55,347 nucleotides of DNA from an uncultured Trueperaceae bacterium. GTDB taxonomy: Bacteria > Deinococcota > Deinococci > Deinococcales > Trueperaceae. Positions 25,432 to 34,689 of this stretch are shown one piece after another; position 1 is the stretch's first letter; each line of letters opens with the position of its first letter. The stretch lies in contig CAJXOA010000013.1 of the NCBI GenBank assembly GCA_913057685.1, positions 1 to 55,347 of the forward strand, in the 5' to 3' direction. The notes below the pieces were generated by a model. The model was not told the origin of the DNA and searched no databases. It saw nothing but the letters and a program-made list of their open reading frames with translations. A program made the position numbers and the translations under genes.

Positions 25432-26610
25432 TTGACGACGTTCGCCGCTCGCGCCCCCCTGACCGCGCTCCTGGCTTCCTTCGCGCTCCTCGCCGCCGCC
25501 TGCGATCCGGTCGGCACGCGCATCGTGCACGACGTCACGCTCGTCGACGGCGCCGCGATCGGTGGCGAGGGCGTCGCGGAGGGCGAGGAGGTCCGCCTGC
25601 GCTACGTCTACGGCTCCGCCGACACCGTCCGGCTCGGCGGGGAGGACCGCACCCTCGGAGCGTTGGTCGCCGACGACGAGGCGACCCGCGACGCCCCGTT
25701 CGCCGTCGCCGCCGCCCGCACCGTGGACGACGCCGCGTTCCTGCGCGAGGCACGCCCCGCGGAGCCGATCGAGGCCGCCCCCGCGACCGTCGCCCGCATC
25801 CCCCTCACGACCGACGTCGACGTCCGCACCGCCGCCGCGGTGGAGACCGTCGCGTACTTCGACGGCGAACGCTGGTTCGCCGTCGCCGACGACGTCCAGG
25901 CGGACGTCGCCCGCCGCGTCGCGCCGACGCCGGTCGCGCACCCGCTGCGCGGGGCGGGCGCCCTGACGCCGGCGGAGGCGGACGCGATCGCGGGCGGCCT
26001 CGCCGCCGACGGCGCGCCGCTCGTCGTGACGGTCGTGTCGCCGACCGCGTTCGAGGCGGCCGCCGGGCGGCCGCCGGCGTTCGGGCCGAGCGAACCCGGC
26101 GGGCTCGACGAGTACCTGCACACCCTGCTGGTCGTCCAGCGCGACCTCGCGACCGACGCGTCGCGCTACCAACCGGCGGAGGAGGCGCGCCTGTACGACG
26201 TCGTCGCCGAGGGGACCCAGGCGGCACCGGTCGAGCGGGACGCCTACCGCCTCGTCGAGGACCGCGACGCGTTGCGGTCGCTGTGGGCGGAACTGTACGC
26301 CCCCAGCCTCGATCCGCCCCCCACGCCCGACGCCCGCTTCGAGCGCGAAACGTGGTTCGCGGTGCGCCTCGCGCCGCGCCCCAGCAGCGGCTACGGCGTC
26401 GAGATCGCCGACGTCACGCAGGAGGGGCGCGACCTGTTCGTCGACCTGCGGCTCGTCGAACCGCCCGAGGGGGCGATCACGTCGACCGTGATCACCCACC
26501 CGTGGGTGCTCGCCCGCGTGCTGGGCGTCGAGGCGGAGGCGGTGTGGTTCCGCGACGCGGACGCCGGCGACCTGATCGCCGTCGCCCGGTCCGAACGGGC
26601 CGCCTTCTGA
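25432..26610 (+). CDS. Lipoprotein with PrcB-like C-terminal domain
   Basis: A 392-residue predicted lipoprotein. The N-terminus has a positively charged start, a hydrophobic stretch and the lipobox LLAAAC (Cys24). The middle is of no recognised fold. The last 110 residues resemble the PrcB C-terminal domain: ETWFAVRLAPRPSSGYGVEI followed by VTHP-like VITHPWVLARVLGVE. PrcB is a subunit of a treponemal surface protease complex; here no protease gene lies beside it. The start is TTG with GGAGGT 5 nt upstream, and no better start fits the signal peptide. Confidence 0.75.
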   Translation: MTTFAARAPLTALLASFALLAAACDPVGTRIVHDVTLVDGAAIGGEGVAEGEEVRLRYVYGSADTVRLGGEDRTLGALVADDEATRDAPFAVAAARTVDDAAFLREARPAEPIEAAPATVARIPLTTDVDVRTAAAVETVAYFDGERWFAVADDVQADVARRVAPTPVAHPLRGAGALTPAEADAIAGGLAADGAPLVVTVVSPTAFEAAAGRPPAFGPSEPGGLDEYLHTLLVVQRDLATDASRYQPAEEARLYDVVAEGTQAAPVERDAYRLVEDRDALRSLWAELYAPSLDPPPTPDARFERETWFAVRLAPRPSSGYGVEIADVTQEGRDLFVDLRLVEPPEGAITSTVITHPWVLARVLGVEAEAVWFRDADAGDLIAVARSERAAF

Positions 26611-26638
26611 AGCGACCCCGGCCCCCGGTGCGCGGGCG

Positions 26639-27787
26639 TCAGGTCAGCCGGGCGGGGTCGAACAGGCGGCGGTACTCGTCGCCCGCGAAGCGGTCGGTGA
26701 ACCCCGCGACGTAGTCGGTCACCGCCCGCACGGTGCCGCGCGCCTCCACCGCCGCCTGCCAGGCGGGCGGCAGCATCGTCGGCATCTCGACGTACGCCTC
26801 GAAGATCTCGCTCAGGACGCGGTCGGCCTTGCGGCCCATCCGCAACTGCCGGTGGTGGCGGTACAGCCGCGCGTACAGGAACGCCTTCAACTCCGCGTGC
26901 CGCTGCGTCATGGCCTCCGACGCGGTCGCCAGGACCCGCCCGGCATCGCGCACGTCGTCGGGGGAGGCGGCGCCCGCCTCCCGCACCGCGGCGTCCGTCG
27001 CGGCGACCACGTCGTCGATGCTGCGCCCGAGCAGCTCGCGAATCAACGCCGCCCGGCCGGCCCCCCGGAGCGCGTCCGGCGCGAGGGCCAGGTCCTCGAG
27101 GAGCGACGCGATGAGCGGCACCTCGACGACGTCCTCCGGCGCGAGCAGGCCCGAACGCAGGCCGTCGTCGAGGTCGTGCGCGTTGTACGCCATCTCGTCG
27201 GCGAGGTTCACGATCTGCGCCTCGAGGCTGCCGCGCCGGCCCGGCTCCCAGTGGACGTCGGGCAGGTCGTAGTCGGTCTCGTGCTTCATGATGCCCTCGA
27301 GCGCCTCCCACGTCAGGTTCAACCCCGGGAAGGCGTCGTAGCGGGCCTCGAGCTCCGTCACGACGCGTAGGCTCTGGCGGTTGTGGTCGAACCCGCCGGC
27401 GTCGCCCGCGAGGCGGTTCAACGCCCGCTCGCCGGCGTGCCCGAACGGCGGGTGGCCGAGGTCGTGCGCCAGCGCCACGGTTTCCGCCAGGTCCTCGTTC
27501 AGCCCTAGCGCCCGACAGACCGCCTTGGCGACCTGCGCGACCTCCAGCGTGTGCGTCAGGCGGGTGCGGTAGTGGTCGCCCTCGGCGTTGACGAACACCT
27601 GCGTCTTGTACTCGAGCCGCCGGAAGGCGGTGCTGTGCACCACCCGGTCGCGGTCCTTCTGGAAGGCGGTGCGGTGGCGGCTCTCCGCCTCGGCGTGGGT
27701 CCGGCCGCGCGACCGCGCGGCCTGCACGGCGTACGGGGCGAGCGTCGTGGCCTCCCGGCGTTCGAGATCCTCGCGCGTCACGATCAT
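26639..27787 (-). CDS. Deoxyguanosinetriphosphate triphosphohydrolase-like protein (HD domain)
   Basis: A 382-residue HD hydrolase that splits dNTPs into deoxynucleoside and triphosphate. The N-terminus has ESRHRTAFQKDRDRVVHSTAFRRLEYKTQV in pieces typical of dGTPase-like proteins. Metal ligands are in RLTHTLEVAQ, AHDLGHPPFGHAGE and NLADEMAYNAHDLDDG. The length is near that of type 2 dNTPases rather than the 505-residue E. coli Dgt. The ATG lies 7 nt after a TACGCT box. It is convergent with the lipoprotein gene and divergent from the phosphatase gene. Confidence 0.93.
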   Translation of the reverse strand: MIVTREDLERREATTLAPYAVQAARSRGRTHAEAESRHRTAFQKDRDRVVHSTAFRRLEYKTQVFVNAEGDHYRTRLTHTLEVAQVAKAVCRALGLNEDLAETVALAHDLGHPPFGHAGERALNRLAGDAGGFDHNRQSLRVVTELEARYDAFPGLNLTWEALEGIMKHETDYDLPDVHWEPGRRGSLEAQIVNLADEMAYNAHDLDDGLRSGLLAPEDVVEVPLIASLLEDLALAPDALRGAGRAALIRELLGRSIDDVVAATDAAVREAGAASPDDVRDAGRVLATASEAMTQRHAELKAFLYARLYRHHRQLRMGRKADRVLSEIFEAYVEMPTMLPPAWQAAVEARGTVRAVTDYVAGFTDRFAGDEYRRLFDPARLT

Positions 27788-27794
27788 GCCGCGC

Positions 27795-27800
27795 AGCGTA
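27795..27800 (-). promoter_or_regulatory. Leaderless -10 for the dNTPase gene
   Basis: Minus strand TACGCT, 7 nt (GCGCGGC) before the ATG. It lies only 11 bp from the opposing -10 at 27812-27817. Confidence 0.6.
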
Positions 27801-27808
27801 CCGCGGGG

Positions 27809-27817
27809 TGCTAGCGT
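27809..27817 (+). promoter_or_regulatory. Extended -10 for the histidinol-phosphatase-type gene
   Basis: TGC TAGCGT on the plus strand. The leader is about 40 nt and includes AAAGGA (27854-27859) before the ATG. It faces away from the dNTPase -10 at 11 bp. Confidence 0.55.
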
Positions 27818-27863
27818 GACGCCGCCTCGGCGGCCGCCGCGCCGCCCCGACCGAAAGGACGCC

Positions 27864-28652
27864 ATGGCCGAACTCGACACCCTGCTGGACGTCGCCCTCG
27901 ACGTCACCGACCGCGCCGCGCGCACGACCCTCGGGTACTTCCGGACCGGCGTCCGCCCCGACTGGAAGGAGGACGCGACCCCCGTCACGGTCGCCGACCG
28001 GGAGGCGGAAACCGTCCTCCGCGACGCGCTCGCGCGACGCTTCCCCGACCACGGCGTCGTCGGGGAGGAGTTCGGCGAGACGACCGGCGCCGCGCCGTAC
28101 CGCTGGTGGATCGACCCGATCGATGGCACGAAGGCGTTCGTGCGTGGCGTCCCGCTGTACGCGACCCTCCTCGGCCTCGAGCGCGACGGCGTGATGGTGG
28201 CCGGCGTCGCGTCGTTCCCGGCGTTGGGGGAGACCCTCTACGCCGCGCAGGGGCGCGGCGCGCACCTCAACGGCCGACCGGTCGCGGTGAGCGACGTCGC
28301 GGACCCCGCCCGCTCCGCGGTGTCGACGACCGACGTCGGGCGCTTCGAGGAGCTCGGGCGCGGCGCGGCGTGGGCGCGCGTCCGCGCGGCGTACGGCGAG
28401 CGGGTGGGGTGGAGCGACGCCTACGGGTACCTGCTGGTCGCCTCGGGCCGCATCGAGGCGATGCTGGACCCGGTGATCGCGCCGTGGGACGTCGCGCCGT
28501 TCGCCGCGATCCTGCCGGAGGCGGGCGGCTGGTTCGGCACGTGGGCGGGCGACGCGACGCCGCACGGCGCGGACGCCCTCGCGGTCAACGCTGCGCAGCG
28601 CGACACGCTGCTCGCGCTGCTCGACGCCGGCCGGCCCGACGCGGCACGGTGA
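27864..28652 (+). CDS. hisN: Inositol monophosphatase family protein, histidinol-phosphatase type
   Basis: A 262-residue Mg-dependent phosphatase. Metal-binding motifs are GEEFGE, WWIDPIDGTKAFVRGVP and the later IAPWDVAPFAAILPEAGG. The form DPIDGTK-F-RGVP matches the HisN-type histidinol-phosphatase branch better than inositol phosphatases, and hisD is also in the window at 49686. A general sugar or nucleotide phosphatase role cannot be excluded. The ATG has AAAGGA 4 nt upstream. An inverted repeat lies directly after the stop. Confidence 0.85.
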   Translation: MAELDTLLDVALDVTDRAARTTLGYFRTGVRPDWKEDATPVTVADREAETVLRDALARRFPDHGVVGEEFGETTGAAPYRWWIDPIDGTKAFVRGVPLYATLLGLERDGVMVAGVASFPALGETLYAAQGRGAHLNGRPVAVSDVADPARSAVSTTDVGRFEELGRGAAWARVRAAYGERVGWSDAYGYLLVASGRIEAMLDPVIAPWDVAPFAAILPEAGGWFGTWAGDATPHGADALAVNAAQRDTLLALLDAGRPDAAR

Positions 28653-28686
28653 CCCGGGACGCACGCCGCCGGCCACGCGTCCGGGT
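28652..28686 (+). terminator. Terminator-like hairpin between hisN and ispG
   Basis: Arms at 28652-28662 and 28677-28686 pair over 10 bp with one bulged G and a 14-nt loop. The 3' arm reaches the first T of the ispG -10 box. No T-run follows, so termination is plausible but weak. Confidence 0.4.
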
Positions 28687-28691
28687 AGGGT
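28686..28691 (+). promoter_or_regulatory. Leaderless -10 for ispG
   Basis: TAGGGT with a 6-nt spacer (AGGCCC) to the GTG at 28698. Confidence 0.6.
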
Positions 28692-28697
28692 AGGCCC

Positions 28698-29921
28698 GTG
28701 AGTTCGATTCCGCGCAGACGCACGGTGAACGTCCCGGTCGGCTCCGTCACCATGGGGTCCGACCACCCGGTCGTCGTGCAGTCGATGACGAACACCGACA
28801 CCTCCGACGTGCACGCCACCGTCCAGCAGGTCGCGGCGCTCCACCGCGCCGGAAGCGACGTCGTCCGCGTCACGGTCAACGACGAGGCGGCGGCCCGCGC
28901 GGTGCCGGAGATCGTCGACGTCCTCGACCAGCACGGCCTGGACGTGCCGATCGTCGGCGACTTCCACTTCAACGGCCACAAACTCCTACAGGCGGTGCCG
29001 GACGCCGCCGCGGCGCTCGCGAAGTACCGCATCAACCCCGGGAACGTCGGGGTGGGTGCGCGGCACGACGAGAACTTCGCGCGGATCGTCGAGGTCGCCA
29101 TCCAGCACGACAAACCGGTCCGCATCGGCGTCAACTGGGGCAGCCTCGACGGCGCGCTGTTGACCCGCATGATGGACGAGAACGCCGCCTCGAGCGACCC
29201 GGTCGACGCGCACGAGGTCACGATGCGCGCGATGGTCGAATCGGCGCTCGGCTCCGCCCGCATGGCGGAGGAGGTCGGGCTGGCGCACGACCGCATCGTG
29301 CTCAGCGCGAAGATCAGTCGCGCGCCCGACCTGTGGGACGTCTACCGGCGCCTCGCCGCCCGCACCGACTACCCGCTGCACCTGGGCCTCACCGAGGCCG
29401 GCATGGGCACGAAGGGCGCCGTCGCGTCCGCCGCCGGCCTCGTGCCGCTCCTCGCGGAGGGGATCGGCGACACGATCCGCGTCTCGCTCACGCCCGACCC
29501 GGGCGCCCCCCGCGAGCGGGAGGTGGAGATCGCCCAGGAGATCCTCTCCGCCGTCGGCATCCGCCGCTTCGCGCCGTCGGTCACCGCCTGCCCCGGGTGC
29601 GGACGGACGACGAGCACCCTGTTCCAGGAGATGGCGCGCGACATCGACGCCTACCTGAAGGACCGCATGGAGGTGTGGCGCGAGACGTACCCCGGCGTCG
29701 AGCACCTCAACGTCGCCGTCATGGGCTGCGTCGTGAACGGCCCCGGCGAATCCAAGCACGCCGACATCGGCATCAGCCTCCCCGGCACCGGCGAGACGCC
29801 GCGCGCCCCGGTGTACGAGGACGGCGAACTCGTCACCACCCTCGAGGGGGACGGCGCGACGATCGCGCGCGCCTTCAACGAACGCGTGCAGCGGTACGTC
29901 GAGCGCCGCTACGGCTCGTGA
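28698..29921 (+). CDS. ispG: 4-hydroxy-3-methylbut-2-enyl diphosphate synthase (IspG)
   Basis: A 407-residue Fe-S enzyme of the MEP isoprenoid pathway, converting MEcPP to HMBPP. The N-terminus has [20 protein letters not shown], then [10 protein letters not shown] and KYRINPGN. The [4Fe-4S] ligands are Cys298 and Cys301 (ACPGCGRTT) and Cys344 ([17 protein letters not shown]). It stands directly before the carotenoid genes, 31 nt ahead of phytoene synthase, so it probably raises C5 precursor supply for them. The GTG start is supported by the adjacent -10 box. Confidence 0.96.
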   Translation: MSSIPRRRTVNVPVGSVTMGSDHPVVVQSMTNTDTSDVHATVQQVAALHRAGSDVVRVTVNDEAAARAVPEIVDVLDQHGLDVPIVGDFHFNGHKLLQAVPDAAAALAKYRINPGNVGVGARHDENFARIVEVAIQHDKPVRIGVNWGSLDGALLTRMMDENAASSDPVDAHEVTMRAMVESALGSARMAEEVGLAHDRIVLSAKISRAPDLWDVYRRLAARTDYPLHLGLTEAGMGTKGAVASAAGLVPLLAEGIGDTIRVSLTPDPGAPREREVEIAQEILSAVGIRRFAPSVTACPGCGRTTSTLFQEMARDIDAYLKDRMEVWRETYPGVEHLNVAVMGCVVNGPGESKHADIGISLPGTGETPRAPVYEDGELVTTLEGDGATIARAFNERVQRYVERRYGS

Positions 29922-29952
29922 CCCCCGCCCGCCCCCGCCGGAGCGCCGCGGC

Positions 29953-30879
29953 GTGATCCGCGACCGCGCGTCGGTCCGCCCCGCGACCCTCCACCCCGAG
30001 GACCGCGACGCCTGGCCGTTGGACGCCGCCCTGCGCTTCGCGGAGGCGGAAACCCGCCGGCACTCGAGCACCTTCTCGCTCGGCGCGCGCGTGTTCGGCC
30101 CCGAGAAACGGCGCGCGGTCAGCGCCGTGTACGCCGCCTGCCGCGCCGGCGACGACGCCGTCGACGAAGCGACCGACGTCGCCGACGCCACCGAACGCCT
30201 CGAGGCGTGGTGGGCGGGCATCGAACGCGCCTACGCCGGCCGGCCCGACCCGGGCCACCCGACCGAGGTGGCGCTCGCCTGGGTGGTGGACCGCTGGGAC
30301 GTCCCCCGCGACGCGTTCTACGAACTTCGGCTCGGCTTCGAGAGCGACCTGCGGTTCGTGTGCGTCGCCGACACCGACGAACTGATGACGTACGCCCGCC
30401 GCGTCGCCGGCGTCGTCGGGTTGATGATCGCGCCGATCACCGGCTACGACGGCGGCGACGCCACCCTCGACGCCGCCGTCGCGATGGGCGAAGCGATGCA
30501 GATCACGAACGTCCTGCGCGACGTCGGGGAGGACCTCCACCGCGGTCGGTGCTACCTGCCGGTCGACCGCATGGCGGTGCACGGCGTCGACCAGGCGCAA
30601 CTCCGGCGCGGCGACGTCGACGCCGGCTACGTCGCGCTGCTCGAGGAGTTCGCCGACCTGGCGGAGGCCAAGTACCGCCAGGGGTGGTGGGGCATCCCGA
30701 AGCTGCACGGGTTGGCCGGCGTCGCGGTCGGCGTCGCGGCGATGAACTACGAAGCGATCCTCACGAAACTCCGCGCCAACCGCTACGACAACCTCTCGCG
30801 CCGCGCGCACCTGAAGACCCCCGAACGGCTCGCGATCCTGCCGCGTGCGGCGTGGGCGGTCGCCACCGCCCGCCGCTGA
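29953..30879 (+). CDS. crtB: Phytoene synthase
   Basis: A 308-residue squalene/phytoene synthase that joins two geranylgeranyl diphosphates into phytoene. The first Asp motif is DDAVD (residues 67-71) after YAACRAG. The second is [15 protein letters not shown] (Asp190, Asp194) after QITNVL. The early phrase [20 protein letters not shown] also fits. The CrtB reading over squalene synthase rests on the neighbouring carotenoid genes. The GTG at 29953 follows ispG by 31 nt. A small perfect hairpin follows its stop. Confidence 0.93.
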   Translation: MIRDRASVRPATLHPEDRDAWPLDAALRFAEAETRRHSSTFSLGARVFGPEKRRAVSAVYAACRAGDDAVDEATDVADATERLEAWWAGIERAYAGRPDPGHPTEVALAWVVDRWDVPRDAFYELRLGFESDLRFVCVADTDELMTYARRVAGVVGLMIAPITGYDGGDATLDAAVAMGEAMQITNVLRDVGEDLHRGRCYLPVDRMAVHGVDQAQLRRGDVDAGYVALLEEFADLAEAKYRQGWWGIPKLHGLAGVAVGVAAMNYEAILTKLRANRYDNLSRRAHLKTPERLAILPRAAWAVATARR

Positions 30880-30882
30880 CGC

Positions 30883-30900
30883 GCCCCGCCGGCGCGGGGC
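30883..30900 (+). terminator. Hairpin after crtB
   Basis: A perfect 7-bp stem (30883-30889 with 30894-30900) and 4-nt loop begins 4 nt after the crtB stop. There is no T-run. It separates crtB from the promoter of the next carotenoid unit and may end or stabilise the ispG-crtB message. Confidence 0.5.
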
Positions 30901-30940
30901 CTCGCGGCGTCCGGGCGACAGGGTCGGCGGTGGGAACCGA

Positions 30941-30946
30941 TACATT
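30941..30946 (+). promoter_or_regulatory. Leaderless -10 for the carotenoid modification operon
   Basis: TACATT with a 7-nt spacer (GGGCGGC) to the ATG at 30954. It gives the five-gene block 30954-37285 its own start, apart from ispG-crtB. Confidence 0.65.
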
Positions 30947-30953
30947 GGGCGGC

Positions 30954-32504
30954 ATGGACTACGACGTCGTGACGATCGGTTCGGGCCACAACGCACTCAT
31001 CGCGTCGGCCTACCTCGCGCAGGCGGGCTACAAGGTCGGCGTGTTCGAACGGCGCGACGTCGTCGGCGGCGCCGTCTCCACCGTCGAGCAGGTGCCCGGC
31101 TACCGCTTCGACCTCGGCGGAAGCGCCCACATCCTCATTCGCCTCACGCCGATCGTCGAAGAGCTCGGCCTGGACCGCTACGGCCTCGAGTACCTCGACG
31201 TCGACCCGTTGTTCTTCGCGCCGTTCCCCGACGGCGACCACCTGTTCATCCACCGCAGCGAACGCGCGACCGCCGACCACCTCGAGGACCGCTTCCCCGG
31301 CGAGGGGGAGGCGTACGTGAAGTTCCTCGACGAGTGGCGCCCCTTCGCGCGGGTCGTGAAGGACCTGTTCCTCTCCACCCCCAGCCCCCTCAACCTGGGG
31401 CGCAAGATGGTGTTCGGGGACGCCATCCAGGGCGACTGGAAGCGGGCGTTGCGGGCGATCCTGCAGCCCTACGGCGACGTCGTCGACCGCTACTTCACCG
31501 AGGAGAAGGTCAAGGCCCCGCTCGTGTGGATGGCGGCGCAGTCCGGCCCGCCCCCCAGCGAACCGATGACGAGCCCCTTCTTGTTGTGGCACCCGCTCTA
31601 CCACGAGGGCGGTATCGCCCGCCCGCGCGGCGGGTCCGGGGAGCTGACGCAGGCGCTCGCGCGGCACGTCGAAGCGCACGGCGGGGAGGTGCACACCTCC
31701 GCGCCGGTCGAACGGATCCTCGTCGAGAACGGCCGCGCGACCGGCGTCGTCGCCGACGGCGAAACCTACCGCGCGAAGCGGGTCGTCGCCGGCGCGCACG
31801 CCCTCGAGACGTTCGCGAAACTGCTGCCCGAGGAGCACCGCCCGGAGGGCGCGAAGCACATGAAGGTCGGCAACGGCTTCGGGGCGGTCCTGCGCCTCGC
31901 GCTCGATGCGCCGGTGCGCTACGCCGCGCACCCCGGCGACGACGCCCGCGTCGCGCTGCAGCTCGTCGCCCGCGACCGCGCGCAGGTCGCCGCCGCCTAC
32001 GGCGACTACCTGGGTGGGCACCCGTCGCGCGACCCCGCCATCGTCGCGATGAGCTTCAGTGCGGTCGACGACACCCTCGCGCCGCCCGGCGGGGAGGTGC
32101 TGTGGTTGTGGGCGCAGTACTTCCCGTACGAGCTCGCCGGCGGCCGGCGGTGGGCGGATGTCGAGGACGAGGTCGCCGAATCGATCCTCGACACCTTCGA
32201 GGCGTACGCGCCGGGCACGAAGGCGTCCGTCGTCGGTTCGTTGTTCCAGCACCCCGAGTGGCTGGAACGCGAGCTCGGGTTGTTCCGCGGCAACGTCATG
32301 CACCTCGAGATGAGCCTCGACCAGATGTTCGCGCTCCGTCCGTTCCTCGGCATGGCGGAGTACCGCACGCACCTGAAGGGCCTGTACCTGACCGGCGCCA
32401 GCACCCACCCCGGCGGCGGCATCATGGGGGCGTCGGGCCGGAACGCCGCGCGCACGGTCCTGCAGGACCTCGACCGCCGGCGGTTCTGGGGGGTCGGGTC
32501 GTGA
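30954..32504 (+). CDS. Carotenoid ketolase/desaturase, CrtO-CrtI family FAD protein
   Basis: A 516-residue flavoprotein of the phytoene dehydrogenase superfamily. The FAD fold is [18 protein letters not shown] followed by [13 protein letters not shown]. The C-terminal FAD contact is [20 protein letters not shown]. Its length and the features [16 protein letters not shown] and [11 protein letters not shown] resemble the CrtO-type ketolase group of Deinococcus more than classic CrtI. It could therefore put a keto group at C-4 of a beta ring, or could be a desaturase. It heads a five-gene run linked by overlaps (GTGA to the cyclase-hydratase fusion). Confidence 0.82.
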   Translation: MDYDVVTIGSGHNALIASAYLAQAGYKVGVFERRDVVGGAVSTVEQVPGYRFDLGGSAHILIRLTPIVEELGLDRYGLEYLDVDPLFFAPFPDGDHLFIHRSERATADHLEDRFPGEGEAYVKFLDEWRPFARVVKDLFLSTPSPLNLGRKMVFGDAIQGDWKRALRAILQPYGDVVDRYFTEEKVKAPLVWMAAQSGPPPSEPMTSPFLLWHPLYHEGGIARPRGGSGELTQALARHVEAHGGEVHTSAPVERILVENGRATGVVADGETYRAKRVVAGAHALETFAKLLPEEHRPEGAKHMKVGNGFGAVLRLALDAPVRYAAHPGDDARVALQLVARDRAQVAAAYGDYLGGHPSRDPAIVAMSFSAVDDTLAPPGGEVLWLWAQYFPYELAGGRRWADVEDEVAESILDTFEAYAPGTKASVVGSLFQHPEWLERELGLFRGNVMHLEMSLDQMFALRPFLGMAEYRTHLKGLYLTGASTHPGGGIMGASGRNAARTVLQDLDRRRFWGVGS

Positions 32505-33988
32505 CGTACCTGCAGTTCCACCTGGTGTTCACGCTGCCGTGGCTGCTGCTGTTGTTCGTGCTGGCGCGCCGCGCGGCGGCGCGCGGCGACGCGGTCGCCG
32601 GCCCCGGCACGACGAACCGCTTCGCGTGGGGCGCCCTCGTCGCGCACCTCGTGATCGCGTTCGTCTACACCACCCCGTGGGACAACTACCTCGTCTACCG
32701 CGAGGTGTGGGGCTACCCCCCCGGGCGGGTGTGGTTCACCGTCGGGTGGGTCCCGATCGAGGAGTACGCGTTCTTCTTGATCCAGACCGCCGCGACCGGG
32801 TTGTTCCTGTTCTGGTTGTTGCGCGCGCGCGCCTGGCGCCGCTACGACGGGCCGCTCCCGACCGCCACGATCCGCTGGGCCGGCGCGGCGGTCCTGTTGC
32901 TGCTCGCCGCGCTCGGGGGGGCGGCCCTCGCGAACGAATCGACGACGTACCTCGGCTTGATCGTGGCGTGGGCGTTCCCCGTCCTGGCGCTGCAGTGGGG
33001 GTTCGGCGGGGACTTCCTCGTGCGCCGCGCCCCCCTGGTCCTGACGGCGTTCGGGGTCCCCACCGCCTGGTTGTGGTTCGCCGACAAGCTCGCGATTCAG
33101 TTCGAGATCTGGTGGATCAGCGAACGCTTCACCGTCGGCATCGCCCCGTTCGGGCTGCCGGTCGAGGAGGCGCTGTTCTTCCTGGTGACGAACCTGCTCG
33201 TGACGTGGGGGATCACGATGGCGCTCGACCCCGCCGCGATGGACCGCCTCCGCGCGGTGTGGCGCGACCGCGCGCAGGCGTGGCGCCTGGCGTTGCTCGG
33301 GTGGGCGATCGCGATGGTCCCCACCCCGCTCGTGCCCGACGCCTTCCCCGGCCTCGCCTACACCTCCACCGGGCTGTTGGCCGGCGGCCTGCTCGGCTTC
33401 GCCGTCCACCGGTTCGGGGTCCGCGCCCTCGCCGCCTTCGCGGTCGCGGTCGCCTTCGGGGTCGCCGTCGAAGCGATCGGGGAACGGACCGGCGTGCCGT
33501 TCGGGACCTACACCTACACCGCCCCCGGCCCCGCGATCCTGGGGGTGCCGCTCCTCGTGCCGCTCGGGTGGTGGGCGTTCACGCTCGGGGCGATGGCGAT
33601 CGTGCCGCGCCGCGGGCGCCTCCTGTGGGCCCCCCTCGCGCTCGTCGCGTGGGACGTCGGCCTCGATCCGTTGATGGTGCACATGGGCTTCTGGCGGTTC
33701 GAGCAGGGCGCCTACTTCGGGATCCCGCTCAGCAACTTCGTCGGGTGGTACGTCGCCGGCCTCGTCCTCGTCGCCCTGATGGGGTGGCTGCTGCCCGCGC
33801 TGCGCACCGAACGGCCGCCCATCCTGCGGGCGGTGTACTGGGGGCAGGCGGGCTTCATGGGTCTCGGCCTCGTCCTCTTCGGCCTCCCGTGGGCCGGCCT
33901 CGCGGCGTTCGTCGCGATGACCGCCGTCGCGGCGGCGGGGGAGGCGGCGTCCCGCGAGACGCCCGAGCGGCGTCCGTCCCCCGCCTGA
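32501..33988 (+). CDS. Fusion of CrtYcd-type lycopene cyclase and CruF-type carotenoid hydratase
   Basis: A 495-residue polytopic membrane protein that appears to join two enzymes. Residues 1-240 contain both halves of a CrtYc/CrtYd-type lycopene cyclase: [15 protein letters not shown] with the PIEE motif (85-88), then [10 protein letters not shown] with PVEE (220-223) and [11 protein letters not shown]. Residues about 265-435 are a CruF/DUF422 carotenoid 1,2-hydratase: [36 protein letters not shown] and NFVGWYVAG. The last 60 residues are an extra hydrophobic tail. Such a protein could cyclise one end of lycopene and hydrate the other. GTGA joins it to the gene before, and TGATG to the acyltransferase. 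Confidence 0.88.
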   Translation: MTYLQFHLVFTLPWLLLLFVLARRAAARGDAVAGPGTTNRFAWGALVAHLVIAFVYTTPWDNYLVYREVWGYPPGRVWFTVGWVPIEEYAFFLIQTAATGLFLFWLLRARAWRRYDGPLPTATIRWAGAAVLLLLAALGGAALANESTTYLGLIVAWAFPVLALQWGFGGDFLVRRAPLVLTAFGVPTAWLWFADKLAIQFEIWWISERFTVGIAPFGLPVEEALFFLVTNLLVTWGITMALDPAAMDRLRAVWRDRAQAWRLALLGWAIAMVPTPLVPDAFPGLAYTSTGLLAGGLLGFAVHRFGVRALAAFAVAVAFGVAVEAIGERTGVPFGTYTYTAPGPAILGVPLLVPLGWWAFTLGAMAIVPRRGRLLWAPLALVAWDVGLDPLMVHMGFWRFEQGAYFGIPLSNFVGWYVAGLVLVALMGWLLPALRTERPPILRAVYWGQAGFMGLGLVLFGLPWAGLAAFVAMTAVAAAGEAASRETPERRPSPA

Positions 33989-34689
33989 TGGATCCGGTCC
34001 GCCGCTCCGTCCGCCGCACCGTCCGCCGCGGCATCGAGGGGGTGCTGCCGACCCTGGTGCGTCGCAGCCTCCACCGCGATTTGGCCGGCACGTGGGGCCG
34101 GGGGGACGTCGCGGCGCTCCGGCCGTCCGGCCCGGGCGGGCCGGGCGTCCTGGTCGCCGCCAACCACCACGCCTGGTGGGACGGCTACCTGGCGTGGGTC
34201 CTGGCCCGCCGGGCCGGCCGGCCGTTGGCGTTGCTGATGAGCGACGCGCAGTTCGATCGCTTCCCGTTCTTCTCCGCGTACGGCGTCGTGCCGGTCCGCC
34301 ACGCCGCGACGTTCGCGCGGCGCGTGGCCGGCGGGGCGCTCGGGGTCGTGTTCGTCGAGGGCGCCCTGCGGCCCGCCGGCCGGCTCGCGAACGTCGAGCC
34401 CGGTGCGGCGCGACTCGCGCGGGTGACCGGCGCGCCGCTGCACCCCCTCGCGATTCGCGTGACCCTCCGCGGCCGCCAGCGGCCGGAGGCGTACCTCTCG
34501 CTCGGGCGTGCCGTCGCGGCGGACGACGACGCCCTCCGCGCGGCGCTCGATGCGGACTTGGACGCCGTCGACGGCCTCCTGCACGCCACCGACCCCGAGC
34601 GGATCCCCGATACGTTCGCGCTCTGGTGGCGGGGGCGGGGGTCGCCCGACCGGGCCGCCCGCGGGTTCGAACGGTGGTGGACGGCGTGA
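33988..34689 (+). CDS. PlsC-like acyltransferase
   Basis: A 233-residue acyltransferase of the lysophosphatidate family. The catalytic HX4D motif is [12 protein letters not shown], followed by [18 protein letters not shown] and the glycerol-phosphate-type block [21 protein letters not shown]. Its place between the hydratase fusion and a carotenoid-type glycosyltransferase suggests it adds a fatty acyl chain to the carotenoid sugar. That role is inferred from context; phospholipid acylation is the alternative. The ATG overlaps the previous stop (TGATG). Confidence 0.88.
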   Translation: MDPVRRSVRRTVRRGIEGVLPTLVRRSLHRDLAGTWGRGDVAALRPSGPGGPGVLVAANHHAWWDGYLAWVLARRAGRPLALLMSDAQFDRFPFFSAYGVVPVRHAATFARRVAGGALGVVFVEGALRPAGRLANVEPGAARLARVTGAPLHPLAIRVTLRGRQRPEAYLSLGRAVAADDDALRAALDADLDAVDGLLHATDPERIPDTFALWWRGRGSPDRAARGFERWWTA

